This document shows, one piece after another, positions 17,316-26,895 of a stretch of DNA of 62,726 nucleotides. The notes under the pieces were generated by a model, which ran no database searches, was not told the DNA's origin, and saw only the letters and a program-made list of their open reading frames with translations. Within the stretch, counting starts at the first letter, position 1; each line of letters begins with the position of its first letter. A program made the translations under genes and the position numbers. The stretch comes from Crocosphaera sp. (GTDB taxonomy: Bacteria > Cyanobacteriota > Cyanobacteriia > Cyanobacteriales > Microcystaceae), in NCBI GenBank assembly GCA_030065205.1, contig JASJDN010000026.1:1-62726 (forward strand), given 5' to 3'.

Positions 17316-18737
17316 ATGGCCCAAACGCCCCAAGAAGTCTTGAAAATGATTCAAGACCAAAACATTCAAATTATTGACCTCAAATTCATTGATCTACCAG
17401 GGATTTGGCAGCATTGCTCTTTTTATCATAATCAAATTGACGAGAGTTCCTTTGTCGATGGGGTTCCTTTCGACGGGTCCAGTATTCGGGGATGGAAAGC
17501 CATTAATGAATCTGATATGTGTATGGTTCCTGACCCAAAAACGGCTTGGATTGACCCGTTTTATGAAGAACCTACCCTAAGTATCATTTGTGGCATTAAA
17601 GAGCCTCGTACGGGGGAATGGTACGAGCGTGACCCTCGCACCATTGCCAATAAAGCGGTCGAGTATCTTAAAACCACAGGAATTGGCGATACTGCCTTTT
17701 TTGGTCCAGAAGCAGAGTTCTTCGTCTTTGATGACGTTCGCTTTGACCAAACCGAAAACAAAGGGTATTACTACGTTGATAGTGTAGAAGGTCGTTGGAA
17801 TACTGGCCGAGAAGAAGAAGGCGGAAATTTAGGCTATAAACCCGGTTATAAGCAGGGTTATTTCCCCGTTGCGCCTACGGATACCCTCCAGGATATGCGG
17901 ACAGAAATGCTGCTTACTATGGCTAAGTGTGGGGTTCCCATCGAGAAACATCACCACGAAGTAGCAACCGGCGGGCAAAACGAATTAGGGTTCCGTTTTG
18001 CCAAGTTGGTTGAGGCGGCCGATTATTTGATGACTTACAAATATGTCATCAAAAACGTGGGTAAGAAATATGGAAAAACCATAACATTTATGCCCAAGCC
18101 CCTATTTAATGATAATGGGTCAGGAATGCACGTCCACCAGTCTATCTGGAAGGGGGGAGAACCTTTATTCTGGGGCGATGGTTACGCCAACTTAAGTAAA
18201 ATAGCATTAAATTACATTGGCGGTATTTTAAAGCACGCTCCAGCTTTATTAGCTTTCACCAACCCCACCACCAACTCCTATAAGCGTCTGGTTCCTGGGT
18301 TTGAAGCACCGGTTAACCTAGCCTATTCTCAAGGGAACCGTTCTGCGTCAGTCCGTATTCCTTTATCTGGTCCTAACCCCAAAGCCAAACGGTTAGAGTT
18401 CCGTTGTCCTGATGCGACATCTAACCCCTATTTAGCCTTTGCTGCTATGCTTTGTGCAGGGATTGATGGCATTAAAAACGAAATTGATCCAGGAGAGTCT
18501 TTAGATGTAGATATCTACGATCTTTCCCCTGAAGAATTGAGTAAAATTCCTTCTACCCCGGGTTCTCTCGAACAAGCGTTAGAATGCTTGGAAAACGATC
18601 AGGCTTTCTTAACGGATGGGGGTGTGTTCACAGAAGACTTCATCGAGAATTGGATTGAGTACAAACTCGATAATGAAGTGAATCCCATGCGTTTACGGCC
18701 TCATCCCTATGAGTTTGCTTTGTACTATGATGTCTAA
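17316..18737 (+). CDS. glnA: Glutamine synthetase type I
   Basis: 473-aa ATP-dependent glutamine synthetase, the main ammonium-assimilating enzyme in cyanobacteria. Class signatures visible include DGSSIRGW near residue 53, the metal-binding EAEFF near 131, [13 protein letters not shown] near 211-223, [10 protein letters not shown] near 265, and RSASVRIP near 345. The length fits GSI-beta. It is preceded by the NtcA promoter and followed by a strong intrinsic terminator, so it is monocistronic. No gifA/gifB inhibitor gene is adjacent. Confidence 0.98.
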   Translation: MAQTPQEVLKMIQDQNIQIIDLKFIDLPGIWQHCSFYHNQIDESSFVDGVPFDGSSIRGWKAINESDMCMVPDPKTAWIDPFYEEPTLSIICGIKEPRTGEWYERDPRTIANKAVEYLKTTGIGDTAFFGPEAEFFVFDDVRFDQTENKGYYYVDSVEGRWNTGREEEGGNLGYKPGYKQGYFPVAPTDTLQDMRTEMLLTMAKCGVPIEKHHHEVATGGQNELGFRFAKLVEAADYLMTYKYVIKNVGKKYGKTITFMPKPLFNDNGSGMHVHQSIWKGGEPLFWGDGYANLSKIALNYIGGILKHAPALLAFTNPTTNSYKRLVPGFEAPVNLAYSQGNRSASVRIPLSGPNPKAKRLEFRCPDATSNPYLAFAAMLCAGIDGIKNEIDPGESLDVDIYDLSPEELSKIPSTPGSLEQALECLENDQAFLTDGGVFTEDFIENWIEYKLDNEVNPMRLRPHPYEFALYYDV

Positions 18738-18764
18738 AATTCAAGTGATTATTTAGCTGATGTT

Positions 18765-18788
18765 GCCACCCCTACGGTGGCCTTTTTT
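18765..18788 (+). terminator. Intrinsic terminator of glnA
   Basis: GCCACC (18765-18770), loop CCTAC, GGTGGC (18776-18781), then a C and six T residues (18783-18788). A GC-rich 6-bp perfect stem with a T-tract, 28 bases after the glnA stop. Confidence 0.88.
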
Positions 18789-18810
18789 ATGAAAATAAAA
18801 ATTCTCCCCA

Positions 18811-18860
18811 CACTCCCCACCCCTCCCACACTCCCCACCCCTCCCACACTTTCCACACTC
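18811..18860. repeat. 18-base pyrimidine tandem repeat in the glnA-prs spacer
   Basis: Two exact copies of an 18-base C-rich unit (18811-18828 and 18829-18846) are followed by a degenerate third. The whole 300-base spacer (18738-19039) holds otherwise only the glnA terminator and presumably the prs promoter. Similar C-rich runs lie at 29741-29850. Confidence 0.8.
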
Positions 18861-19039
18861 AACTTAACTAGAATATTGATACACCCAATGGAAAACTGCT
18901 ACGAGAAAGCCTAAATTTCTCTGTAATTTCGCTGTTTTAATGCAAATCTCAGTATGATTAAAATAGTGATAAATCTGATCAGATAATCAAAAAACCTGAG
19001 ATGATAGAACTGCTATGAATTAAGGGTCAAGAGTCTGCT

Positions 19040-20032
19040 GTGAGTCATACTCCCACATTAATGCCACATCTGGCGGTGTCTTCATTGTCAGATAATAATC
19101 GTTTGAGTCTGTTTTGTGGATCATCGAATATCCCGTTAGCCCAAGAAGTTGCTCGCTATTTAGGGATGGACATTGGGCCGATGATTCGTAAACGATTTGC
19201 TGATGGTGAATTGTACATCCAGATTCAAGAATCAATCCGAGGTTGTGATGTTTATTTAATTCAACCCTGTTGTAAACCGGTCAATGACCATTTTATGGAA
19301 TTGTTGATCATGATTGATGCTTGTCGCCGAGCATCAGCCAGACAAATTACGGCTGTCATCCCCTATTATGGTTATGCAAGGGCTGATCGCAAAACGGCTG
19401 GTCGTGAATCCATTACCGCTAAATTAGTGGCTAATTTAATTGTTGAAGCTGGGGCTAATCGGGTTCTGGCTATGGATTTACATTCGGCACAAATACAAGG
19501 TTATTTTGATATTCCTTTTGATCATATTTACAGTACACCTGTCTTACTAGATTATTTTGCCACTAAAGACCTCTCGGATATCGTGATCGTTTCCCCTGAT
19601 GTGGGGGGCGTTGCTCGAGCCAGAGCGTTTGCCAAAAAGTTAGATGATGCACCGTTAGCCATTATTGATAAACGTCGTCAGTCCCATAATGTAGCTGAAG
19701 TCATGAATGTCATCGGCGATGTCAAGGGCAAAACCGCCGTCTTGGTGGATGACATGATTGACACGGCAGGAACCATTACTGAAGGGGCGAGGTTACTGCG
19801 GGAAGAAGGGGCAAGACAGGTGTATGCTTGTGCAACCCATGCGGTGTTCTCTGGTCCGGCTGTCTCTCGCTTGTCCAGTGGGGTTTTAGAGGAGGTAATT
19901 GTAACGAATACCATTCCTATCCCAGAAGAACATCGTTTTGAACAATTAACCGTCTTGTCTGTGGCTAACTTATTAGGAGAAGCGATTTGGCGTATTCATG
20001 AAGATACTTCTGTAAGCAGTATGTTCCGGTAA
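19040..20032 (+). CDS. prs: Ribose-phosphate pyrophosphokinase
   Basis: 330-aa PRPP synthase making phosphoribosyl pyrophosphate for nucleotide, His and Trp synthesis. Recognisable blocks: FADGELYIQIQESIRG near residue 55, YYGYARADRKTAGRESITAKLVA near 110, DLHSAQIQGYFDIP near 150, DVGGVARARAFAKKL near 190 and the PRPP loop VDDMIDTAGT near 236-245. The start is taken as GTG at 19040 because cyanobacterial Prs proteins carry a similar N-terminal extension; an ATG at 19061 is the alternative. Confidence 0.95.
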   Translation: MSHTPTLMPHLAVSSLSDNNRLSLFCGSSNIPLAQEVARYLGMDIGPMIRKRFADGELYIQIQESIRGCDVYLIQPCCKPVNDHFMELLIMIDACRRASARQITAVIPYYGYARADRKTAGRESITAKLVANLIVEAGANRVLAMDLHSAQIQGYFDIPFDHIYSTPVLLDYFATKDLSDIVIVSPDVGGVARARAFAKKLDDAPLAIIDKRRQSHNVAEVMNVIGDVKGKTAVLVDDMIDTAGTITEGARLLREEGARQVYACATHAVFSGPAVSRLSSGVLEEVIVTNTIPIPEEHRFEQLTVLSVANLLGEAIWRIHEDTSVSSMFR

Positions 20033-20061
20033 ATTAATTAAAATATAATTACCTTTGATCC

Positions 20062-20092
20062 CCCTAGCCTTTTATATTTGGTTAGGGTTTTT
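20062..20092 (+). terminator. Intrinsic terminator of prs
   Basis: CCCTAGCC (20062-20069) pairs with GGTTAGGG (20080-20087, one G-U), followed by TTTTT. The T-tract overlaps the stop codon of the convergent histidine kinase gene. Confidence 0.75.
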
Positions 20093-21347
20093 AATGTTTC
20101 TCTTCTAAAATAGGTAAAGAAACTTCAAAGCAAGTGCCAATTCCTAACTTACTTTTAACTGTAATTTTTCCTTGATGGGTGTTAGCGATCGCCTGAGCAA
20201 TGGATAACCCCAAACCTGTTCCCCCACTGTTATGACGAGCCTTATCTGCACGCCAAAAGCGATCAAAAACATGGGATAAATCCTCTGGAGCAATTCCTAC
20301 GCCAGTATCTTCTACAGCCACTTTAACCAGGCGATTGTGTTGTACAAGACGGACTAAAACTAAACCTTTTTCAGACGTATAATTGAGAGCATTATAGAGC
20401 AAATTAGAAAATAAGCGAGTCAATTGATCGTGATTTCCCCTGATGGCCACTTCATCAAACGCTTGATAACTTAAAGTAATCTGTTTTTCTTCAGCTAAGG
20501 GTTCAAGCAGATCAACTAATTTTTGTAATAAATCATTAAGAGCAATAGATGTGTATTCAGGGTTCGATTTTGTTGTTTTTTTTTCCGTACGGGCTAAAAA
20601 CAGTAAATCTTCCACTAAGCGAGTCATCTGATCCGTTGCATTAGCGATCGCTCCGACTTTTCTATTATCCTTCGCCTCAAACCGTTCAGGATGACGACGC
20701 ATAATATCAATAGACGCTTTAATCGCCGTCAAAGGACCTCGAAGTTCATGGGATGCGTCAGCCGTAAACTGTTGCTGTTTTGTATAGGCTTCTTCAATGG
20801 GTTTAACAGCTGTATCTGTTAAAAAATAGCCTCCCACTGCAGCTAAACTAAAAGCACCGATAGCACTTAAAGATAGAATCAATAATAGTTGATTTCTTGA
20901 AGTTTCTAATTCTGCTAAAGATTGATTGATGCGAACATAGCCTTGTGAAGCAGCTTGTACCTGCCCAGAGTCATTAACTGCCACTGAAAAGGTAACACTA
21001 CGAACCCCAGCCATTTCTTCTTGGAACCCCGGTTCTGGTTGAGAAGACACCTCTAATGATCCTTGATGCCATACAAGATTTTTGTCATGGTCAAACCATT
21101 CTATAGACTGGGTATCAGGATCAAACAAATCCTCGTTATCCAACTGCTTCAGAGAAGAAACATCTTGATAGGCGATCTTGCTAAAAGTCGGTGCAATCAC
21201 CTCAGCCAAGGCCATCAACTTACTGTCAAGTTGATTAGATTCGTGACGAGTAAATGAAAAATAGATACTGCCACCGAATAAAATTAATATCCCTTCCATT
21301 ACCAGTAGATAGAATAATAGGAGACGGAAGCGTACATTCTCAAACAT
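20091..21347 (-). CDS. Two-component sensor histidine kinase
   Basis: 418 aa. Two hydrophobic helices (about residues 8-28 and 152-175) frame a periplasmic sensor region of about 120 residues. The second helix is followed by the dimerisation domain with the phospho-accepting His in FTADASHELRGPLTAI (near residue 200). The ATPase domain has an N-box (LTRLFSNLLYNALNYT), G1 (VEDTGVGIAPEDL) and G2 (SGGTGLGLSIAQAIA). No HAMP is obvious. The OmpR-type regulator gene lies 41 bases upstream on the same strand, so the pair is an operon. The signal cannot be inferred from the periplasmic region. Confidence 0.93.
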   Translation of the reverse strand: MFENVRFRLLLFYLLVMEGILILFGGSIYFSFTRHESNQLDSKLMALAEVIAPTFSKIAYQDVSSLKQLDNEDLFDPDTQSIEWFDHDKNLVWHQGSLEVSSQPEPGFQEEMAGVRSVTFSVAVNDSGQVQAASQGYVRINQSLAELETSRNQLLLILSLSAIGAFSLAAVGGYFLTDTAVKPIEEAYTKQQQFTADASHELRGPLTAIKASIDIMRRHPERFEAKDNRKVGAIANATDQMTRLVEDLLFLARTEKKTTKSNPEYTSIALNDLLQKLVDLLEPLAEEKQITLSYQAFDEVAIRGNHDQLTRLFSNLLYNALNYTSEKGLVLVRLVQHNRLVKVAVEDTGVGIAPEDLSHVFDRFWRADKARHNSGGTGLGLSIAQAIANTHQGKITVKSKLGIGTCFEVSLPILEEKH

Positions 21348-21388
21348 TAGTCATACCTCATGATAATCTCAGCTTCGCTTACGACGGT

Positions 21389-22066
21389 CTAGGGTGACTC
21401 TTTAAGACGATATCCTAAGCCATACACTGTCTCAATGACATCCGATTCGAGTCCGGCAGTTTTTAGCTTTTGACGCAAACTACTAATATGAGCTTTAACA
21501 GTCGCCTCTTCAGGAATTTGATCCATTGACCAAAGACGATCTAACAGTTGCGCCCGGCTAAACATACGACGAGGATGGCGTAAAAAAAACTCTAACAAAC
21601 GATATTCTTTCGGACTTAAACTTAATACTTGTTGTTGATAAGTCACTTCACAAGTATTGGGATCAACCCGTAACGCTCCCCAATTTAAAACAGGGGGCAA
21701 AGCGGTTTCTCCCCGACGGAGTAAAGCACGGATTCTGGCTGAGAGTTCTTGGAGATCAAAAGGTTTGACTAAATAATCATCGGCACCTGCATCAAGCCCT
21801 TTGACCCTATCTTGAATGGTGTCTCTGGCCGTTAACATCAAAATTGGTGTTTGGCAGCCATTCGCCCGTAGTTGTTGGCACAAAGCAATTCCATCGAGTT
21901 TTGGCAACATGACATCTAAGACAATGACATCGTAATCAAACACATCAAGAAGTTCTTTGGCGGCTTGGCCATCGGTGGCCACTTCCACAATGTAGTTTTG
22001 TTCGTCAAGATCCTCTTCAATGGGGATGACGATGTTTTCATCATCTTCGACAACTAATATTCTCAT
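21389..22066 (-). CDS. OmpR/PhoB-family response regulator
   Basis: 225 aa. Receiver domain residues 1-120 have the acidic pocket EDDE, phosphorylation site Asp51 (VIVLDVMLPKLDG), Thr in MLTARD and Lys in DYLVKPF. A winged-helix DNA-binding domain follows (residues about 130-222: LSPKEYRLLEFFLRHP, SSLRQKLK, ETVYGLGYRL). First gene of an operon with the kinase downstream. It resembles several cyanobacterial regulators, and I cannot assign a specific name such as ManR or RppA. Confidence 0.93.
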   Translation of the reverse strand: MRILVVEDDENIVIPIEEDLDEQNYIVEVATDGQAAKELLDVFDYDVIVLDVMLPKLDGIALCQQLRANGCQTPILMLTARDTIQDRVKGLDAGADDYLVKPFDLQELSARIRALLRRGETALPPVLNWGALRVDPNTCEVTYQQQVLSLSPKEYRLLEFFLRHPRRMFSRAQLLDRLWSMDQIPEEATVKAHISSLRQKLKTAGLESDVIETVYGLGYRLKESP

Positions 22067-22133
22067 GATGCTGATGGATGGAATTTACTAACAAAACATG
22101 ACAAACAACCACGATCAGCAACACCTGAAAGGG

Positions 22134-23075
22134 TTATCTAAGGTTAGCTCGGCTGATTTGAATACCCCCAGGACGAGTCTGCCCGTAGTAAGCAACCCAC
22201 TGTAAAGTTTTTAAGTCAATACTAGCCCGGCTAGCTGCTTCCTCTAGCGTTTGGCTACTGCCTTTACGCAAGGAACGAATCGCAGTTTGAACCTTTTTAT
22301 ATTTGGTGCTGCTATGGCTAAGTTCGTCGCGATTACCCGCAACAATTAACCCCGCAGCCAAATCTTTAGATAAATCCATAGGAGATTTATCTTGGGAAGC
22401 TATGATTGAATGAATAAAAGGCCGTGTTTGCTTTTGAGCCTTCTTATTCAAATCCTCTGGTGAGATAAAACCTTCAGGTCTGGATGTGCCAATTTCTTGC
22501 TCAGAAGAATTATGACCAGCAGACAACTCATCGGTTTTTGAGGAATTGGCCGCAATATTAACCGCAGAGTCTGGCTTAGAGAGACTTTTATCGTTGCTAA
22601 TAGATATCTCAGTTTCCCGAGGGGGAGACACTGAGGCTTTTGTTACTGACTGTTGAGATGGTTTTGGTTGTGATTGGGTTTGGGAAACCATCGTTACCTT
22701 AGCCAAACCAGGTGCTTTCACAGTTGACTTGAATGGAGCAGTTACCGTTGGGGATGGCGCAACAGGACCCACTGGACTTGCAGTATTCTGGGCCGATGGA
22801 GAATTGCTCGATACGGGGATAACCGCTTGAGTCCGTTGGGAGGCTTCTAATTTCGCTTGCAGCTTGTTTTTTTCATCTGCAAGTTGTTCTAACTTCTGCT
22901 TGTAAGTTGGGGTGTCATCTTGAATATTCCGATGGAATTTTGAAGAGACATGATCCGCTGTGGCCATGTTGGTTGACCGTTGCTCGTAGAGAGCCATGAC
23001 TAGCAGAAAAGAAGGAAGCACAATCGCTCCGTTGATCAGTAGTAGAGTCTTAATGACATCGAGTAATACTTTCAT
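22134..23075 (-). CDS. Membrane-anchored protein with coiled coil and Ser/Pro linker, unknown
   Basis: 313 aa with AGGAG 8 bases before the ATG. One N-terminal transmembrane helix (residues about 9-29), a short coiled coil (about 58-80: QKLEQLADEKNKLQAKLEAS), then about 130 residues rich in Ser, Pro, Thr and Lys that look disordered. The conserved-looking C-terminal domain (about 225-313) includes DLAAGLIVAGNRDELSH and a closing WVAYYGQTRPGG. I do not recognise the family; it may be a cyanobacterial envelope protein. It lies 67 bases upstream of the response regulator gene on the same strand, so it may share that transcript. Confidence 0.6.
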   Translation of the reverse strand: MKVLLDVIKTLLLINGAIVLPSFLLVMALYEQRSTNMATADHVSSKFHRNIQDDTPTYKQKLEQLADEKNKLQAKLEASQRTQAVIPVSSNSPSAQNTASPVGPVAPSPTVTAPFKSTVKAPGLAKVTMVSQTQSQPKPSQQSVTKASVSPPRETEISISNDKSLSKPDSAVNIAANSSKTDELSAGHNSSEQEIGTSRPEGFISPEDLNKKAQKQTRPFIHSIIASQDKSPMDLSKDLAAGLIVAGNRDELSHSSTKYKKVQTAIRSLRKGSSQTLEEAASRASIDLKTLQWVAYYGQTRPGGIQISRANLR

Positions 23076-23364
23076 GAGTAGAACTCCTCACACAATATAG
23101 CTATCTATGATAGCAATCTAACGCCGAGATTTGACATAGGGGTTACTGTTTATCATATTTATAGATTCTGAATCGAGCTAAAAAGGGACTATAAAACTGT
23201 CTCAAGAATTAGTGTCAAACCACACTGTGAGAAGCTTCATCCTAATTTACTTAACTATTATTACTAGGTAGTTGTAAAGATTTGGTCAATGTCTTTGAAT
23301 TTGTTCTCAGTCAAACGATGATAGTCTAGTTAAAGAAATTCTCTAACTTCACTTTTTTCTTTCC

Positions 23365-23904
23365 ATGACATCTTTCTCGGTTAAACTTCATACCCCTCAA
23401 CTAACTGACTTGGATGAACTGGTGGCCTTAGACCAAACTTGTCTTGGGGGTTTATGGACAAAAGATGGTTATCAACGGGAATTAGAAAGTCCTAATAGTC
23501 ACTTTTGGGTTTTGTCTCTCGATGTAACTCAGACGATTATTGGCTGCGGGTGTTTTTGGGAAATTTTAGAAGAAGCGCATATTACTTTACTAATGATTGA
23601 TCCTCAGTATCAAGGTCAAGGGTTAGGACAATTATTACTCCACGGTTTGCTTAGGGATGCGGTTAGTCGAAATCTTCAACGTGCTACCCTAGAAGTCAGG
23701 GTTTCTAATCAACCCGCCCTCTGTTTGTATCAAAAGTTCGGCTTTCAGGTAGCAGGACAACGGAAAGGATATTACAAAACCACAGGAGAGGATGCTTTGG
23801 TTCTTTGGCGTAGTGGTTTACAGACTTCTCAATTTCAGCAAGATATGTTGATTGGGGAACAACAAATGAATGCTCGTTTCTCCCTTGATTATCCACAAAG
23901 TTAA
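23365..23904 (+). CDS. rimI: Ribosomal-protein-alanine N-acetyltransferase (GNAT)
   Basis: 179-aa GNAT-fold acetyltransferase. The acetyl-CoA binding motif A is IDPQYQGQGLGQLLLHGLL near residues 93-111. It is followed by ATLEVRVSNQPALCLYQKFGFQ and GKRKGYY-like (RKGYYKTTGEDALVLW), which are characteristic of RimI. The family acetylates the N-terminal alanine of ribosomal protein S18, though substrate range in cyanobacteria is uncertain. Start ATG at 23365. Confidence 0.85.
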   Translation: MTSFSVKLHTPQLTDLDELVALDQTCLGGLWTKDGYQRELESPNSHFWVLSLDVTQTIIGCGCFWEILEEAHITLLMIDPQYQGQGLGQLLLHGLLRDAVSRNLQRATLEVRVSNQPALCLYQKFGFQVAGQRKGYYKTTGEDALVLWRSGLQTSQFQQDMLIGEQQMNARFSLDYPQS

Positions 23905-24001
23905 GGACAAAGAAGACAAAACATCCATCCATAGGTTAAAGTCAGATAGGAACAATTAACATTTGCTAGGGATAAACTCCCCCTCAGGAGAACAAAATAC
24001 T

Positions 24002-24118
24002 ATGCTAACCTTAAAAATTGCCGTTTACATTGTTGTCGCTTTCTTCATTTCCTTGTTTGTTTTTGGTTTTCTTTCGAGTGATCCCACTCGTAACCCTGGA
24101 CGTAAGGATTTTGAATAA
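24002..24118 (+). CDS. psbI: Photosystem II reaction center protein I
   Basis: A 38-residue single-pass thylakoid protein. The sequence begins [17 protein letters not shown], has one transmembrane helix (about residues 5-24), and ends in the highly conserved [17 protein letters not shown], which is diagnostic for PsbI. PsbI binds at the D1/CP43 side and assists early PSII assembly. AGGAG at 23986-23990 is well placed as ribosome binding site. It stands alone between rimI and a structured non-coding segment. Confidence 0.98.
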   Translation: MLTLKIAVYIVVAFFISLFVFGFLSSDPTRNPGRKDFE

Positions 24119-24154
24119 GCATCAAATCTAGTTATAAGTGTAGTCGGACTAGAC

Positions 24155-24291
24155 ATGAGACTGTAAGACCAAAGCTAGCACAGCTAGTTGAGGCAAGATT
24201 CAGCCCAATAATCCACTCGCGTTTACGCAGTGGAGTGTCACCTTAGGTGAGTAAAACGATAGGGGCGAGATATGGCTCGTCCCCGTCTCAT
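24155..24291 (+). ncRNA. Candidate structured RNA, multi-stem junction
   Basis: This 137-base segment has no gene and folds by eye into a closed multi-branch structure. The closing stem is ATGAGAC (24155-24161) with GTCTCAT (24285-24291). Four perfect or near-perfect hairpins lie inside: CTAGC-ACA-GCTAG (24175-24187), TCCACT/AGTGGA with an inner GCG/CGC (24212-24234), TCACC-TTA-GGTGA (24238-24250) and GGGGCGAG/CTCG-T-CCCC (24262-24284). The last stem abuts the closing stem, so the two could stack. Base composition is GC-richer than nearby spacers. Function unknown: it could be a small RNA or a 5' element of the DUF3769 gene starting 60 bases downstream. Strand is inferred from the flanking genes. 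Confidence 0.55.
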
Positions 24292-24351
24292 CTCATTTGA
24301 TCACGCTGCAGGTAGCCACTAAACCTTTGAGCTTGATATTATCAATTTAAG

Positions 24352-26814
24352 ATGCCCCCATTCGTTCCACCACCTAGTCCTCCAGCCCAAATTGAACCCG
24401 TTGTTTCTCCTATCGCGGAAAAGCAGCTAACTTCTGGAGTGCAGGCTCCAGGACAACCGAGAGAAATTACTAAACCTAACACTTTATTAACTCAGTTATC
24501 TTCTGAGGCAGTTACCATACCTGTAACCCTTCCACTGTCCCCAGAGGTTCAGACAAATCCTCCAGAGGTGGTAGAATTTTATTTATCATCACCCGAAGAC
24601 TTATCAGAGCAAGGAGTTACCCATTCCTTACCCTCCACAGGACAAAATGCAGATGTTTTGGGTGATCCCATCACCACCGGAAAATCTTCATCGCCACCGT
24701 CTTCTCCTGTGATCCGAACAGAGAAAACCAATGTTTCTCAGATCATTCAATTAAACCCTCAATCTCCTCAAGCCAGTCGTTTACTACTTAAACCCCGAAC
24801 CCCTCAAACAACCCCCTCAGAATTAGTGATCGCCCCCTCCTCAACGTTAGCACAAGGACAAGGGGAAACCACCGATTCCCTCGCCTCCGAAGCCGTGGGA
24901 GTGATAGAATTAGTCTCTGATCGCCAGGAATACGACGCAGAAAGGGAAGTGGTTTATGCTGAAGGTAAAGTCATCATGCGCTTTGCCAGTGGCGTGTTAT
25001 TAGCCGATCGCCTCTGGATTAACCTTCCGGATCAATTTGCTGTAGCTGAAGGCAATGTTGTCCTCGATCGCGGCGAACAAACCTTACGGGGAGAACGATT
25101 TGAATATTATTTTGTTCAAGATAGCGGCGTCATTTTTGAGGCCAATGGGGAAATCTATCAACCTAGCACCGGCCAAGATTTTGCCCCCACCTTGCCCAGT
25201 GCCATCGATAACAATTTAATTCCCAATCAAACCCTCAACGAACGACTCGCCCTAGAACAACCCCTACAGCGCATTACGCGAGCGGAAGGGATTAGTTATT
25301 CCTTTGGGGTGTCCTTTGACCAAGAAAATCCTCAAAATATTGGGGGAAACACAGGAGAAGGGAGTGGAGGACAAATTAACCGTCTTCGCTTTGAAGCGGA
25401 GCGCATGGAGTTTGACTCCGAGGGTTGGCGAGCGAACGATGCTCGCTTGACAAATGATCCCTTTTCTCCCCCAGAAGTAGAAGTACGGGCAGAAACAGCC
25501 ACTTATCGCAATATCGGGCCGTTGGTGGATGAACTAAAACTGACCAATTCACGAGTGGTACTGGACCAAGCCAATTCTTTTCCCACCCAAGACCGTTTAA
25601 TTTTTGATCGGCGCGATCGCCAACCTGGGGTGATCGGGTTTGGGTATGACGATCGCGATCGCGGTGGTTTCTTTGTGGAACGGGGATTTAATGTCATTGA
25701 TACTAATACGCTGAGTTGGCAAGTTACCCCCCAATATTACCTACAAAAAGGGATTGACCCCGAAGGACTGACCGTCGACGATCGCAATACGGATTTATTT
25801 GAGGAAGACCAAGACGAAATTGATGCCATTAGTCCCCCTACTTTCGGGTTTATTAATGAATTTAATGCTAATTTAAGTCCACAAACCACCTTTTTTTCAC
25901 GAACCTCTTTAACCAGTTTAGAATTTAGTGATATTGAGGATCGACTGCGAACCAAAACCTTTTTACAGTACCGTTTTGGTAATCCCATTAGTCCCTATGA
26001 TGTGAGATTGGAATATAATTATCGCGATCGCCTCTTTAATGGGTCTTTAGGGTTCCAAACCGTCCGTAGTAGCTTTGGTTTACTGCTCGTTTCTCCTCAA
26101 ATTCCTATCGATCAGACAGGGATCACCCTCAGCTATCAAGGGTCAATTCAAACCGTTAATGCGGATACCGATCGTCCCAGTCTCATTGGGCCAGAATCGG
26201 ATGATCGTCGCGTTAGCTTAGCGAGAGTTCAGGGGGCTGCTTCCTTAAATAAACCGTTTTTACTCTGGTATGGACAAGCCTTACCTCCAACCCCGGAAGA
26301 GGGCTTAAAATACACTTCTACGCCGGTTTTACCTTATTTAGTTCTATCTACTGGTGTGACCGGGGTGACCAGTGTGTATGGCAATGGAGACTCTCAACCG
26401 TCTATCTCTGGAACGATTGGCTTATCGGGACAAATTGGCAATTTTTCTCGGCCGTTTCTAGACTATACGGGATTCAATATTAGCTTTAGCCAAGCATTAC
26501 GGGGAGATCCGTCCCCCTTTTTCTTTGATCGGTATGCCGATCTCAAAACCTTAAACTGGGGCATTACTCAACAATTATACGGACCGGTGCGGGTTGGGGT
26601 TCAAAGTGCCTATAATATCGACACCGAGGAAGAAATTAACACGGATTTGTTTATCGAATATAGTCGACGAACCTATAGCATTCTGCTACGTTATAATACA
26701 GTCCTAAAAGTAGGATCTATTTCCCTGCGGATTAGTGACTTTAATTGGGGAGGCAACCCTGGCCCATTTGATGGAACCGGTATCCGTCCCGTTATTCAGG
26801 GCGTTCCTCGCTAA
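24352..26814 (+). CDS. DUF3769 LptD-like outer-membrane protein
   Basis: 820 aa. The first 190 residues are Pro/Ser/Thr rich and low complexity. Residues about 195-265 match an OstA/LptA-like jelly roll (YDAEREVVYAEGKVIMRF, GVLLADRLWINL, AVAEGNVVLDRGEQTLRGE). The remainder (about 300-820) is rich in alternating beta strands with aromatic ends, as in an LptD-type barrel. The family is the cyanobacterial LptD counterpart, and its product is expected in the outer membrane for LPS export. I see no classical signal peptide after the chosen ATG, so a start further upstream or unusual export is possible. Base composition is GC-richer, with many HIP1 sites (25615-26035). Confidence 0.78.
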   Translation: MPPFVPPPSPPAQIEPVVSPIAEKQLTSGVQAPGQPREITKPNTLLTQLSSEAVTIPVTLPLSPEVQTNPPEVVEFYLSSPEDLSEQGVTHSLPSTGQNADVLGDPITTGKSSSPPSSPVIRTEKTNVSQIIQLNPQSPQASRLLLKPRTPQTTPSELVIAPSSTLAQGQGETTDSLASEAVGVIELVSDRQEYDAEREVVYAEGKVIMRFASGVLLADRLWINLPDQFAVAEGNVVLDRGEQTLRGERFEYYFVQDSGVIFEANGEIYQPSTGQDFAPTLPSAIDNNLIPNQTLNERLALEQPLQRITRAEGISYSFGVSFDQENPQNIGGNTGEGSGGQINRLRFEAERMEFDSEGWRANDARLTNDPFSPPEVEVRAETATYRNIGPLVDELKLTNSRVVLDQANSFPTQDRLIFDRRDRQPGVIGFGYDDRDRGGFFVERGFNVIDTNTLSWQVTPQYYLQKGIDPEGLTVDDRNTDLFEEDQDEIDAISPPTFGFINEFNANLSPQTTFFSRTSLTSLEFSDIEDRLRTKTFLQYRFGNPISPYDVRLEYNYRDRLFNGSLGFQTVRSSFGLLLVSPQIPIDQTGITLSYQGSIQTVNADTDRPSLIGPESDDRRVSLARVQGAASLNKPFLLWYGQALPPTPEEGLKYTSTPVLPYLVLSTGVTGVTSVYGNGDSQPSISGTIGLSGQIGNFSRPFLDYTGFNISFSQALRGDPSPFFFDRYADLKTLNWGITQQLYGPVRVGVQSAYNIDTEEEINTDLFIEYSRRTYSILLRYNTVLKVGSISLRISDFNWGGNPGPFDGTGIRPVIQGVPR

Positions 26815-26827
26815 AGAGACGCTCCTA

Positions 26828-26836
26828 TGGTATAAT
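26828..26836 (+). promoter_or_regulatory. Extended -10 promoter of rpsP
   Basis: TGG followed by TATAAT (26831-26836) is an extended -10 element (TGnTATAAT), 60 bases before the rpsP start. No convincing -35 is seen. Confidence 0.55.
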
Positions 26837-26895
26837 AAGGAGTTCGAGTCAAACAACAGACCACTCCTATCCAACTAGCAGTCAAGGCCATTGAG

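Noticed and set aside
18811..18860. Possible CRISPR or regulatory array behind glnA
   Set aside because: Only two full 18-base copies in direct contact, so it is a simple tandem repeat.
21389..22066. Naming the response regulator ManR or RppA
   Set aside because: The sequence is a generic OmpR-type regulator and I could not match it to a specific characterised one from memory.
24155..24291. tRNA, tmRNA, 6S or RNase P RNA at the structured segment
   Set aside because: No acceptor/T-loop consensus, no CCA end, and none of the conserved RNase P or tmRNA core sequences are seen.
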